Positions 44,558-54,116 of a stretch of 64,000 bases of DNA are shown here, piece by piece. The stretch spans positions 1 through 64,000 of the forward strand of contig JBFEYJ010000001.1 of the NCBI GenBank assembly GCA_041562215.1, written 5' to 3'. The stretch is from JBFEYJ01 sp041562215. GTDB taxonomy: Bacteria; Pseudomonadota; Gammaproteobacteria; Thiohalomonadales; Thiohalomonadaceae. Made by a program: the position numbers and the translations under genes. Position 1 is the stretch's first letter, and each line of letters begins with the position of its first letter. The notes below the pieces were generated by a model, which was given only the letters and a program-made list of their open reading frames with translations, was not told the DNA's origin and did not search any database.

Positions 44558-46237
44558 TCAGATCGCCCGCGTCACGCGCAACACCTCTTCCAGGCTGGTC
44601 ACACCGGCCAAGGCCTTATCCAGGCCATCCTCATACATTGTGCGCATGCCGCTTGCCCTGGCTGCCTGCTGGAACTCATGCGCTCCAGCCTGCCGGAGCA
44701 CCAGCGAGCGGATCTCATCAGTCATCGGCAACAGTTCCAGTATCGCCGTGCGCCCCTTATAGCCGCTGCCCTTGCACTGCTCGCATCCGGCCGCACGATA
44801 CAGCTTCACCGGCTCACCATTTTCCGGCTCAGGAAGCTGAAGCTCACTTGCAAGGTCCGCCAACACCTCGGTACTCTCCCGACAATGAGGACAGAGCCGG
44901 CGAACCAGGCGCTGCGCCACAATGCCGATCACCGTCGAGGTCACCAGATAGCCCTCCACCCCCATGTCCAGCAGACGATTGACACTGCTCAACGCATCGT
45001 TTGTATGCAAGGTAGAGAGCACCAGGTGACCGGTCATCGCCGACTGCACTGCAATCCGCGCCGTCTCCAGATCGCGCATCTCGCCGATCATGATGACATC
45101 CGGGTCCTGGCGCACCAGCGCGCGCAGCGCACGTGCGAAGTCGAGTCCGATCTGCGGCTTGACCTGCAGTTGGTTGACCCCTTCCAACTCGTATTCGACC
45201 GGATCCTCCACGGTAAGGATCTTGCGTGTCGGCTGGTTGAGGTGGTGCAGTGCAGCATAAAGAGTGGTGGTCTTGCCACTACCGGTGGGACCGGTAACCA
45301 GAAGGATCCCGTTAGGCTGGTGCACCATCCCCATAAAGCGCTCCAAGAGCGCATCGGTAAAACCGAGCTGATGGAAATCCGGCACAGCGCCATCCTTGCG
45401 CAGCAATCTGATCACGACACTTTCCCCATGCATCGTCGGCACGGTGGAGAGGCGCAGATCGATCTCGCGACCCTGGCTGCGCAGTTGGATCCGTCCATCC
45501 TGCGGTAGGCGTCTCTCGGCAATATCCAGTTTGGCCATGATCTTGAAACGGGAGATGATCGCCGCACTCATCCGCGATGGCGGTGCCTCCATCTCCTGTA
45601 ACATGCCATCGATTCGATAACGCACCTTGAGGCGGTTATCGAACGGCTCGATATGGATATCCGAGGCGCCGGCATCAATCGCCCGCTCGATCAACAGATT
45701 AACCAGGCGGATCACCGGCGCCTCACTGGCCAGGTCCTTCAGGTGTTCGATATCATCCGCTTCGCTCCGGCTCTCGGGCTGGCTGACATCGGCAACGATC
45801 TGATCCATCACAGAGCGACCACTACCGTAAAGGCGCTCAATAGCCGCCCCCAGCTCACTCGGCTGCGCCAGGCGCGGTTTGACCCGCATACCGGTTGTCA
45901 TCTCCATCGCGCTGATCACATATCGGTCCAAAGGATTGGCCATTGCCAACTCCAGCTCGCCTTCACGCACGCCCAGCGGCACAGCCTTGTGGTATTTCAG
46001 AAAATTGACGGAAAAGTGATCCGGCTGCACCGGCTCAAAGGGATACTCCTCCTGGCGCACCACAGCCATGTCCAACTGCCTGGAGACCATATCGACCACA
46101 TCACTCTCAGCAACCAGGCCAAGGCGCACCAGGATCGAACCAATAGGTTCTGAACGCCCCTTCTTGAGTTCGAGTGCACGTTCAAGATCAGCCACATCGA
46201 CCTTGCCGGCCGCAACGAGCGTATCGCCGATTCTCAT
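44558..46237 (-). CDS. gspE: Type II secretion ATPase GspE
   Basis: A 559-residue motor ATPase. The N-terminal MshEN/N1E-type domain (1-140) links to GspL or may bind c-di-GMP. The core has GPTGSGKTTTLYAALHH (Walker A), the Asp box, MIGEMRDLETA (Walker B) and the His box. The tetra-Cys zinc element CPHC...CEQC is present near residues 445-490. First gene of the main secretion operon. A c-di-GMP-binding motif cannot be confirmed by eye, though an HD-GYP gene is directly upstream. Confidence 0.95.
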   Translation of the reverse strand: MRIGDTLVAAGKVDVADLERALELKKGRSEPIGSILVRLGLVAESDVVDMVSRQLDMAVVRQEEYPFEPVQPDHFSVNFLKYHKAVPLGVREGELELAMANPLDRYVISAMEMTTGMRVKPRLAQPSELGAAIERLYGSGRSVMDQIVADVSQPESRSEADDIEHLKDLASEAPVIRLVNLLIERAIDAGASDIHIEPFDNRLKVRYRIDGMLQEMEAPPSRMSAAIISRFKIMAKLDIAERRLPQDGRIQLRSQGREIDLRLSTVPTMHGESVVIRLLRKDGAVPDFHQLGFTDALLERFMGMVHQPNGILLVTGPTGSGKTTTLYAALHHLNQPTRKILTVEDPVEYELEGVNQLQVKPQIGLDFARALRALVRQDPDVIMIGEMRDLETARIAVQSAMTGHLVLSTLHTNDALSSVNRLLDMGVEGYLVTSTVIGIVAQRLVRRLCPHCRESTEVLADLASELQLPEPENGEPVKLYRAAGCEQCKGSGYKGRTAILELLPMTDEIRSLVLRQAGAHEFQQAARASGMRTMYEDGLDKALAGVTSLEEVLRVTRAI

Positions 46238-46580
46238 CTTCGCCCAATCTCTGCCCGGTAGAATAAAAGACCATATTAATTATGGGTATTACTAGGCTAC
46301 AGGTCACGATAGCCGTTACCTGCAAGCAGTATAGACCACCGTGCAAGTGCCATCAGGCAAGGCAGGAGAGCAAGGAAAGAGTGGGATAGACGTTACGAAA
46401 CCCGCTACGGTTGGCGTGACATTCGGGTATCAAACGGACGTCGGGCAACCGGAGAGGTAATGACAACGTGTCTTTAACATGCTTGTCCGAAAGGGAGATC
46501 GTGACAGAAAAAGACAGCGTTAGGAGTCAATAGAAAATAGCATGCGGGATCAAACCAACTTGCACCCTGGGCGGGCGTTA
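46238..46580. other. Intergenic region upstream of the secretion operon
   Basis: About 340 bases with no gene. It must hold the promoter of gspE on the minus strand. An AT-rich patch (near 46265-46295) is the most promoter-like part. I see no terminator after the HD-GYP gene, so read-through from it is possible. Confidence 0.35.
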
Positions 46581-47660
46581 TCAAGCACGATCCTCGGGAT
46601 CACAGTAGCGAGCCCGTATCGCATGGATCTCCGCAAGTGACGCTTCAAATTGTGTCACGACCGCCGGCTCAAAATGGGTACCGGCATGCTCACGGATATA
46701 ACTCACTGCTTCATCCACCGGCCAGGGCCGCTTGTAAGGACGGCTGGAGGTGAGTGCATCAAAAACATCCGCTACCGCCACAATGCGACCGGATTGAGGG
46801 ATATCTTCGCCCGTCAGACCGGCGGGGTAACCGCTACCATCCCATCTTTCATGGTGAGTTAAGGCAATGGTTCGCGCCAGCTTCAGTAACGCGGAGTCAT
46901 CGCCTTCAAGCAATTCAGCACCAATGACGGTATGAGTCTTCATGATTTCCCACTGCGCCGCATCCAGTTTACCTGGCTTGAGCAGAATATCATCCGCAAT
47001 GCCGATCTTGCCGATATCATGCATCGGGCTGGCATTCAGCATCAGCTCACACTCCGCGTCACTCCAGCCCAGTTTGCGTGCTAAAAGCTCCGAGATCTGG
47101 CTCATACGCATAATGTGATAACCGGTTTCATTATCACGGTATTCCGCCGCCCGTCCCAGACGATGCACGATCTGAAGTCGAGTCTGCCGCAACTCATCGG
47201 TACGCTGACGCACCAGTTCATCCAGCACATCTTTCTGCTCATGTACCATGAGATGTGCCATATGGGCATCGAGCAGGTTGCGCACGCGGGCCAGCAGCTC
47301 CAGGCGGTCAAAAGGCTTGCCGATAAAGTCCCGCGCCCCGGCGTTGAGTGCGCGCAGAAGATAGTCGCGTCCGTGTTGCGCTGTTAGCACCACCACCGGA
47401 GGAAGCAGCGGATCATTGAGCTCCCGCAATGCATCCAGCACGGCGAAACCGTCCATGTGCGGCATGTTGATATCGAGCAAAATGAGATCGGGACGCCGCT
47501 TGTGGTAATGCTCCAGCACCAACCGCGGATCCTGTACCAGCACCAGATTGGTGTATCCCTGCGCGCCAAGCATCTTGTCCATAAGCTTAAGGTTGAACGG
47601 CTCATCATCGACGATGAGAATGTCAGCCTCTTCAGGATTAAGTCTCCACTGCTCACTCAT
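46581..47660 (-). CDS. Response regulator with HD-GYP phosphodiesterase domain
   Basis: A 359-residue RpfG-like regulator. Receiver residues D18-D19, phosphoacceptor D63 in LLDINMP, T93 and K115 are intact. After a coiled coil (about 138-170) the HD-GYP domain has HD at 214-215 (MHDIGKIGIADDIL), HH at 269-270 and GYP at 277-279, so c-di-GMP hydrolysis is expected. It lies 28 bases downstream of the large hybrid kinase, which is its probable phosphodonor. Confidence 0.94.
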   Translation of the reverse strand: MSEQWRLNPEEADILIVDDEPFNLKLMDKMLGAQGYTNLVLVQDPRLVLEHYHKRRPDLILLDINMPHMDGFAVLDALRELNDPLLPPVVVLTAQHGRDYLLRALNAGARDFIGKPFDRLELLARVRNLLDAHMAHLMVHEQKDVLDELVRQRTDELRQTRLQIVHRLGRAAEYRDNETGYHIMRMSQISELLARKLGWSDAECELMLNASPMHDIGKIGIADDILLKPGKLDAAQWEIMKTHTVIGAELLEGDDSALLKLARTIALTHHERWDGSGYPAGLTGEDIPQSGRIVAVADVFDALTSSRPYKRPWPVDEAVSYIREHAGTHFEPAVVTQFEASLAEIHAIRARYCDPEDRA

Positions 47661-47688
47661 ACGCTAACCACCCGAATCATGAAAATTG

Positions 47689-50600
47689 TTACCCTTGTTC
47701 AAGCAACCCATCAAGCACAGAGAGAAAATCCGTCACATCCAGGGGCTTGGTCAGGTAATCGGTGAATCCCGCCGCCTTGCCGCGTTCGATATCCCTTGGC
47801 ATGGCATTGGCGGTGATTGCAACAACAGGAATAGTCTTTAGCCGCTCATCCGAACTCATAATGTTTAGGATCTGATATCCATCCATACGCGGCATATTGA
47901 TATCCAGCAAAATGAGATCAGGACGGTGAGCTGCAGCCATCTCCAGGCCGAGTTCAGGTTCATGAGCGGTGACCAAATTAACATACTTTCTTTTGGCCAA
48001 AATCTGGCTAACCAGTTTGAGATTAGCCGGGTTGTCCTCAATGTACAATACCGTATGCGTCTTGCCGGAACCACTCTCGTCGTGATGATGAAGGGCACTG
48101 CTCTCCTCATCGTGGGCGCCGTTGAAAGCGATGGTTCCTCGGGGTAATATCACCTGAAACCGGCTCCCCACACCGGGCTCACTCTCGATACCGATGGTAC
48201 CGCCCATCATCTCCACCAGATTACGTGTGATGGAGAGCCCGATGCCGGTGCCTTCGATTTCGCTCCCTTCCGCATCGAGTCGATTGAACGGTTCAAACAG
48301 CTGTTCCTGCCGGTCTTCCGCAACCCCCCTGCCGGTATCCATGACCGTAAGTCGCAGTTCATCCTCATTGACCGCATCCACTTCCAGAATAACTTTGCCA
48401 TTCTCACGGTTATATTTGATGGCATTCGAAAGCAAGTTAAGCAGTACCTGTTTAAGGCGAGTCCGGTCGGCACGGACAATGTAGCCCGCAATATCCCCCT
48501 GGATTAACTGAACTCCATATTGCTGGGCAACGGGCTCAATCAGGGAAAAACACTCAGTAAACACCTGAGTAACATCGACAGGTTCAAGAGACAGGTCGAT
48601 ACGCCCCGACTCGATCTTGGCCAGATCCAGCACCTCGTTAATCAGATCAAGCAAGTGGCGACCGGCCTTGATGATCTCCTGCACACTGTCCAGCTGATCC
48701 TCATCCAATGCCTCATCGAATTCAAGAATTTGTGCAAATCCAAGGATCGCATTCATTGGTGTTCGTAGTTCATGACTCATGCTGGAGAGAAATGTCGACT
48801 TGGCCTGGCTGGCCCGCTCGGCGTCCTCCTTTGCCGCGGCCAGTTGCTGCTGGCGATGTTGCTCCTCTGTATGGTCGCTCATGATGTTGAACAGGTATTG
48901 CGGTGAGCCGTCGTCACCGGCGACGAAACCGACATTGGCATTAGTCATCAGCTGTGTGCCGTCAGGCTTCAACACCGGCAAAAGGCCTTTCCATCCCTTG
49001 CCCTGGTTGATAGCGCCCATGATTTCATCCACCGCCCACGCCAGCGACTCCTGCGGAAAAAACATAGTGAAGTGCTTGCCGACAATCTCCTCATGGCTAT
49101 AGCCGTGAATAATGTCATGGGCCTTGTTGGAATAGAGCAGATGTCCTGTCGCATCGGTAACTCCGATCCCTTGCTCGGAACTCTCGAAGATCCGACGAAA
49201 CAAGATCAAATCCTGTTCCGCCTGCTTAAGTTCAGTGATGTCCTGCACGGTTCCGACAAGGCCGATCATCCTGCCGGTTTCATCATACTTGCTCGTGGCA
49301 AGTTCATGCACGTAACGCAGGGTGCCATCCGGCCGCACGATACGATGCATCACATCCAGCCTTCCACTTTCCTCCGCCTGCTTCCGACTCTCCTCTACAA
49401 GCCCTAGGTCTGCCGGATGAATCGCCTGCCAAAACAACGCCACAGAGGGTTCAACGCTCGCCTTGTCCAGGCCGAAAATGTCGTAAATGATATCGGACCA
49501 CTGCACCTCGCCGCTCACCAGATCCGCTTCCCAGTTGCCGATATGCGCCAGTTGCTGCGCCTCGAGCAATCGTCGGCGGCTATCCTCCAAGGCATTTTCC
49601 GACCTTTTCCGCTCGCTAATGTCCTGTACGATGGACCATATCCGCTTATTGCCAAACGGGTCCTCTACCAGGGAGCCGCTGAGCAGCACCGGCACCCGAT
49701 GACCATCCTTGTGGATATACTCCTTCTCATAGGGGCCATAGCGTCCTGTGCTTGCCAATTTCGCCAGTTGCTCCTGCTCATTGGCGAAATATTTGTCCGG
49801 GGTCAGTTGCCAATAAGAGAGGAGACGATATTCCTCCTCGGAGTAACCAATAGCGTCCAACAGCGCCTGATTCGCCTCGAGGAAGTTCCCCTCCATGTCG
49901 TTAAGCGCGATCCCCACCGGTGATAACTCGAAGAGATTTCGGAATTTCTGTTCGCTCTCGTGGCGGGAATCCTCGGCCATTCTGCGATCATGGATGTCCA
50001 TGACCACGCCCAACATGTGCAGCGGATTACCCGCCGCATCACGCACAACATCGCCTTTCTCCTGCACCCAGCGAACCTGGCCATCGGGCCAGACAATCCG
50101 ATGCTCGATGTTGTACTCATCGCCTTTCTCAATACAATTGCCGACCGCCTTCACCACCAGGTTGCGGTCCTGGGGATGAACTGCATTGAGGAAATTCTCG
50201 TAAGTCGTTTCCAGATCCCCCGCCAGGTAACCGAACAGTGGTGCGATGCGCTCGGACCAGAAGAGATCACCGGTCTGGATATTCCAGTCCCAGGTACCGA
50301 TGTTGGCGAAAATCTGGCTGCGTCGCAGACGCTCGGCTGAGATATTCGCCTCCTGCTCCAACCGCTTAACATGGGTAATGTCAGTGCGGATGGAAACATA
50401 CTGATAGGGTTTTCCAGCGGCATCCTTGAACGGTACGATGGTCGACTCTACCCAGTAATTTTCGCCGCACTTGCTGCGATTACAGACATCCCCCCGCCAG
50501 ACATTTCCATCGCTGATGGTCCGCCACATTACTTGATAAAATTCCGGGGAATGCGCGCCCGATTTAATGATACGATGGTTCTGACCAAGAAGCTCTTCCC

Positions 50601-51900
50601 GCCGATAACCACTGATGGCGCAAAACAGATCATTCACATAGATGATTTTTCCCGTGACATCGGCAATGCTGACAATTGCGTGATGATCCAGCGCCAGATG
50701 CTCGCGTTCCTTCTCGTACAGGGCGCGATTGAGCGACAGCCTTGTCCGGCTCGCCTCACGCGATCGTCGGGCACGTGACAGCACGGCGCTGCAAAATTGC
50801 AGCGGCTCGACCGGTTGCACCAGCAAACCATCCCAGTCGGGGTTGTAGGCAAACAGCTCGTGCAAAGATTCGCTCCTGTCCGAGAGAAACAGGATGGGTA
50901 ACGAGGCGTTCTCCTCATCTTCATGCAGCAGTGAGGCCAGCTCGGCGCCACCGACCTCCTGCATCGCCACCTCCAGCACCACCACTTCAGGCTGGAACTG
51001 ACGCAGCGTATCAAGGACGGCAAGCGGGCTGGATTCGGTGCACACCTCCATCCCGGCGTTCTGCAACAACTCGGTATGGAAGGATAACCTGTTCAGGTCG
51101 TCATCGATCAACAGCACCCGATAAGACACCGGCTCCTCACGGACCGTGACCTGCTCAATAACCCGCAGCAGCCTGTCAGGGCTGACAGGTTTGACCAGAC
51201 AGCGGCTGGCCCCGGCACGGTAAGCCGCAAGGCGCTTGCGGATATCATCGTCCAGGGTAAGCAGCACCAATGGCGTATTACCGGAGGCTCCACTTCGCAA
51301 GGTTTCGATGGCCTCCATCATCACCGTATTGCCCTGAGCGAAGTGCATATCCAGGATCACCACGGCAGGCGCCTGATCATTCGACATGACCCTCGTGACT
51401 GTTTCCGGCTCGGAAAAACGCTGCACGCTATAACCTGCCGCCTGCAGCAGCTCCATCAGCGGGTATGCCTGCTCCGGGTCATCCTCGATCAGGTAGACCA
51501 GCGAAGCCTGGCTTGGCGGAAAATATCCCACAGGTGGCATCAGCGTCGGTGCGGTGGTTGTCAGTGCCGATCGCACGGCCGCATCAAGCCTCACAAGCCC
51601 CTCCTCCAGCGCCTGAAGATCCACCTTTCCAGGCGGCAGGGCCTGTCTGTCGTCCATGGTGATGAAAGACAACGCCAGTGAACGCGCCGCCTCAGCGACC
51701 CCCGACAGGTCGAAGATCGCCGCGGAACCGACGATGCCATCCAGCATGCGGTCGAGCTTTTCTCCCTCTTTCCCTAGCCTGCGGGACAAATCGGGATCGA
51801 GCAACAGATGCCTGAGCTCATCCAGCCTCATCGGCAGGTGGGCGACAAATTCAGCACGCAAGCGCGCCAGTTCACTACTAATACACTCTTCCATCACCAT
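47689..51900 (-). CDS. Large hybrid histidine kinase: pseudo-HPt, three receivers, five PAS domains
   Basis: A 1403-residue soluble protein. Residues 1-115 resemble an HPt bundle, but the His position in the DGIVGSA motif is Asp54. Receiver 1 (134-250) is complete with D184 and K237. Receiver 2 (260-375) has Glu310 in place of the phosphoacceptor and Gln362 in place of Lys. Five PAS domains follow (about 395-1020). The kinase core has His1043 in MSHELRTPMNAILGF and an ATPase with MDTGRGV and GTGIGLSI. Receiver 3 at the end has D1333. The start is uncertain (ATG at 51900 or 51894). The downstream HD-GYP gene is the likely output, linking many inputs to c-di-GMP. Confidence 0.93.
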   Translation of the reverse strand: MVMEECISSELARLRAEFVAHLPMRLDELRHLLLDPDLSRRLGKEGEKLDRMLDGIVGSAAIFDLSGVAEAARSLALSFITMDDRQALPPGKVDLQALEEGLVRLDAAVRSALTTTAPTLMPPVGYFPPSQASLVYLIEDDPEQAYPLMELLQAAGYSVQRFSEPETVTRVMSNDQAPAVVILDMHFAQGNTVMMEAIETLRSGASGNTPLVLLTLDDDIRKRLAAYRAGASRCLVKPVSPDRLLRVIEQVTVREEPVSYRVLLIDDDLNRLSFHTELLQNAGMEVCTESSPLAVLDTLRQFQPEVVVLEVAMQEVGGAELASLLHEDEENASLPILFLSDRSESLHELFAYNPDWDGLLVQPVEPLQFCSAVLSRARRSREASRTRLSLNRALYEKEREHLALDHHAIVSIADVTGKIIYVNDLFCAISGYRREELLGQNHRIIKSGAHSPEFYQVMWRTISDGNVWRGDVCNRSKCGENYWVESTIVPFKDAAGKPYQYVSIRTDITHVKRLEQEANISAERLRRSQIFANIGTWDWNIQTGDLFWSERIAPLFGYLAGDLETTYENFLNAVHPQDRNLVVKAVGNCIEKGDEYNIEHRIVWPDGQVRWVQEKGDVVRDAAGNPLHMLGVVMDIHDRRMAEDSRHESEQKFRNLFELSPVGIALNDMEGNFLEANQALLDAIGYSEEEYRLLSYWQLTPDKYFANEQEQLAKLASTGRYGPYEKEYIHKDGHRVPVLLSGSLVEDPFGNKRIWSIVQDISERKRSENALEDSRRRLLEAQQLAHIGNWEADLVSGEVQWSDIIYDIFGLDKASVEPSVALFWQAIHPADLGLVEESRKQAEESGRLDVMHRIVRPDGTLRYVHELATSKYDETGRMIGLVGTVQDITELKQAEQDLILFRRIFESSEQGIGVTDATGHLLYSNKAHDIIHGYSHEEIVGKHFTMFFPQESLAWAVDEIMGAINQGKGWKGLLPVLKPDGTQLMTNANVGFVAGDDGSPQYLFNIMSDHTEEQHRQQQLAAAKEDAERASQAKSTFLSSMSHELRTPMNAILGFAQILEFDEALDEDQLDSVQEIIKAGRHLLDLINEVLDLAKIESGRIDLSLEPVDVTQVFTECFSLIEPVAQQYGVQLIQGDIAGYIVRADRTRLKQVLLNLLSNAIKYNRENGKVILEVDAVNEDELRLTVMDTGRGVAEDRQEQLFEPFNRLDAEGSEIEGTGIGLSITRNLVEMMGGTIGIESEPGVGSRFQVILPRGTIAFNGAHDEESSALHHHDESGSGKTHTVLYIEDNPANLKLVSQILAKRKYVNLVTAHEPELGLEMAAAHRPDLILLDINMPRMDGYQILNIMSSDERLKTIPVVAITANAMPRDIERGKAAGFTDYLTKPLDVTDFLSVLDGLLEQG

Positions 51901-52010
51901 TGATACATATTACCACCGCACACCGACAGCCGGGCGACAACAATCCGGCACCAACATCACGCACTCAGCCTCTCATACCTGCGGCCTCTGCTCCAGCCCT
52001 CCAAAGGCCT

Positions 52011-53177
52011 TTAGCGCACCAAGACACACCCTTCCGACTCAACCTCAATCTCAGGGAGGGAGAACCGCTGCAACTCAGCGGCATCGTGAAACAAAACCCA
52101 GCGCTCATCGGGCACATTCTCAAAGGCGTGTACCATCCGCGCGCTCCCCCTGGGCTCATCCGTAACATTCCGGATCATGATCGCCGTGATCTGATCGGGA
52201 TGACGCCTTGCCATTTCACCATACACTTCCGGATCTTTCTCCCCGCTGTCACCGATCAATACAAACCGCCGTTGAGGCCAAGAGTTAAGGATCTCCTCAA
52301 TAGCTGGGATCTTGAATACCTCGGCGGAGGCGAACAGGTTGAGGAAACTGGAATCCTTGAGGCGAAAAGCGCGGAGATGAAAACTCCCCTTCGGAAAGCC
52401 GCTCTGGGAGAGAAAGGCCGACAGCGGCGGATAAAGCTGCCATGGGGAACCGGAGACATAGTGAAAAGCTATGCCCTGCTCGCGCCACTTTTGGTAGATC
52501 GGCGCCATACCGGGGACGGGCTGGAACTCGCGCAGGAAGGTATTGGCGAGCAACGCCTTTTTATCCAGCACGTTGCTGATCTTGATAGTGTCATCAAGAT
52601 CGGAGATCACGGACAAACCATGTGGGCACAGCAACTGCGCCTCCCCCTGGAAACGGCGCGCATCGCCCGATGGCATCACTATTTCCAGAGGCAGCCAGGT
52701 TAACGACCGCTCACGCCCAAGCACCTCCTCAGCGACAGTCAACATCCCTGTAAAATGACCATTCGCCCCCGAGGCCTCTAACGTAACCGCCTCCGCTCCC
52801 GGATAAAGGACAGTGAGCGCCTTGTTGCGCTCATTATCGACCAAAAAAGGCCAAACGCGTTTCTTGAAGCTCCCCTCATCATCAACCACCTCATCGATAT
52901 CCAGCATGGCAGCCGCGCCGGCCACGGTGAAAAGCCGCCACAGTGAATCCGTCTCAGGCTCAAACACCCATCCATGCACCGGGATCCGCCATACCTCGTC
53001 ACGGCTGTCCCACCAGCCGTTTTGCGGAAACAGGATCACCTCCTCATCGGACTTCAAGGGCGAGCCGAAAAGCACAGACGACGGGACCATCAACAACACC
53101 GCCAGACCTACGGATAGCAGCCCCTGTCCATTCCACTGTTTACTGCGCCGCAAGCGCCACATGGTCTTTATACCCAC
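52011..53177 (-). CDS. App1-type (DUF2183) phosphatase-domain protein
   Basis: A 388-residue protein. The GTG at 53177 with GGGAG five bases upstream gives an N-terminal hydrophobic segment at about residues 18-37, so it is exported or anchored. The C-terminal half has the HAD-like motif D193-L-D195-D-T197, followed by FHYVSGSPWQLYPPL and FVLIGDSGEKDPEVY, the App1 signature known from yeast phosphatidate phosphatase. The N-terminal half carries a VHGWVFEPE strand typical of the family. The bacterial substrate is unknown. It precedes the hybrid kinase in the same direction. Confidence 0.85.
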   Translation of the reverse strand: MGIKTMWRLRRSKQWNGQGLLSVGLAVLLMVPSSVLFGSPLKSDEEVILFPQNGWWDSRDEVWRIPVHGWVFEPETDSLWRLFTVAGAAAMLDIDEVVDDEGSFKKRVWPFLVDNERNKALTVLYPGAEAVTLEASGANGHFTGMLTVAEEVLGRERSLTWLPLEIVMPSGDARRFQGEAQLLCPHGLSVISDLDDTIKISNVLDKKALLANTFLREFQPVPGMAPIYQKWREQGIAFHYVSGSPWQLYPPLSAFLSQSGFPKGSFHLRAFRLKDSSFLNLFASAEVFKIPAIEEILNSWPQRRFVLIGDSGEKDPEVYGEMARRHPDQITAIMIRNVTDEPRGSARMVHAFENVPDERWVLFHDAAELQRFSLPEIEVESEGCVLVR

Positions 53178-53235
53178 ACTGACTCCCTCTGGAAAACCCA
53201 CCCACTACACTGCCCTGATATCAAGGCTCAGCCAC

Positions 53236-53673
53236 TCAAGCGCGCTCCCGTCGCGCATGCAACCGCTCCTTGATAACCGCAAAGTGCCTCATGTTATCAA
53301 ACGCGTAAAGCAGGATATCCCCGTTATCGTCAACAAGACAGGTAGTGGTCGCAAAGGCGTACTCCTTCATCCGCCCGAACCTCTCCCATGGAACAAAACG
53401 CACACAATGGCTGGAATGGATCTCGAGTCCATCCTGCAAAACGAATATCGACGCCCCCATATACCTCAGCACCAAAAACCCAATTGCGCACTGGTAGAGC
53501 AGAGCCCCTCCCATTGCTGCATTGACAAGAATTTGCGATTCGCTCAAGCCTTCCTCCCAAAGAGCCCGCCTAATCAACCACAGGGCAACCATTAACAGCA
53601 CCGGCACCCCCAGCCATGAAATAACCTTCATCCAGACCGGGTAATAGACAGGAATCGGCTCATCATCACGCAT
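53236..53673 (-). CDS. Small membrane protein with PH-like domain
   Basis: A 145-residue protein with two membrane helices (about 16-38 and 50-72), followed by a cytoplasmic beta-rich region (GLEIHSSHCVRFVPWERF) that looks like a bacterial PH-type or YcxB-like domain. The start could be GTG 53685. It lies 58 bases upstream of the App1 gene and may be cotranscribed. Function unknown. Confidence 0.55.
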   Translation of the reverse strand: MRDDEPIPVYYPVWMKVISWLGVPVLLMVALWLIRRALWEEGLSESQILVNAAMGGALLYQCAIGFLVLRYMGASIFVLQDGLEIHSSHCVRFVPWERFGRMKEYAFATTTCLVDDNGDILLYAFDNMRHFAVIKERLHARRERA

Positions 53674-53732
53674 CGGCAGCAACACTCATCGCTGAAGCAA
53701 TCAACTTGGGGCGCGGAAAGACAAACACAACC

Positions 53733-54116
53733 TCAGCGCCCCTCTGATGACTTATTGTTAACTGATGGAATTAGGTAAGGCTTAAACAAGTGGCGGTGGT
53801 TATGACATTGGATTTGCAGTAATTTCCAGCTTTTCGATGGACCTGATAGGTTTCTTACCGTCTCTTTGTATTTGAAGATAGCCGGAGCGAGATCCAGTAA
53901 CGGCACGATATGATCCATCAGCTTCTTACATGTCGACTCCATCAGTTCATCCACTCTGGTGCCCAACGATTTATCTTTACCGCAACTGATGCCAAGTTTC
54001 GAGTCACCTTTCTGCAAGGCATTGATCACCCTGGCGAAAAGGGGAGGGATTCTTCCGTTCCGGTCAATACTGGTAATCTCCAGATCCGCCCCTGGGGGGT
54101 GGCGCTGCAATAACAT
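53733..54116 (-). CDS. Hypothetical protein, possibly a fragment
   Basis: A 127-residue frame with GAGG seven bases before the ATG at 54116 (another ATG is directly upstream). The N-terminal ~85 residues look like a real folded segment (RIPPLFARVINALQKG, RVDELMESTCKKLMDHI), while the last 45 are low in pattern, as if the frame had run past a break. No family recognised. It sits at the compositional boundary with the AT-rich island. Confidence 0.4.
   Translation of the reverse strand: MLLQRHPPGADLEITSIDRNGRIPPLFARVINALQKGDSKLGISCGKDKSLGTRVDELMESTCKKLMDHIVPLLDLAPAIFKYKETVRNLSGPSKSWKLLQIQCHNHRHLFKPYLIPSVNNKSSEGR

Noticed and set aside
44678..45508. 276-residue plus-strand open frame
   Set aside because: Antisense to gspE; compositional shadow.
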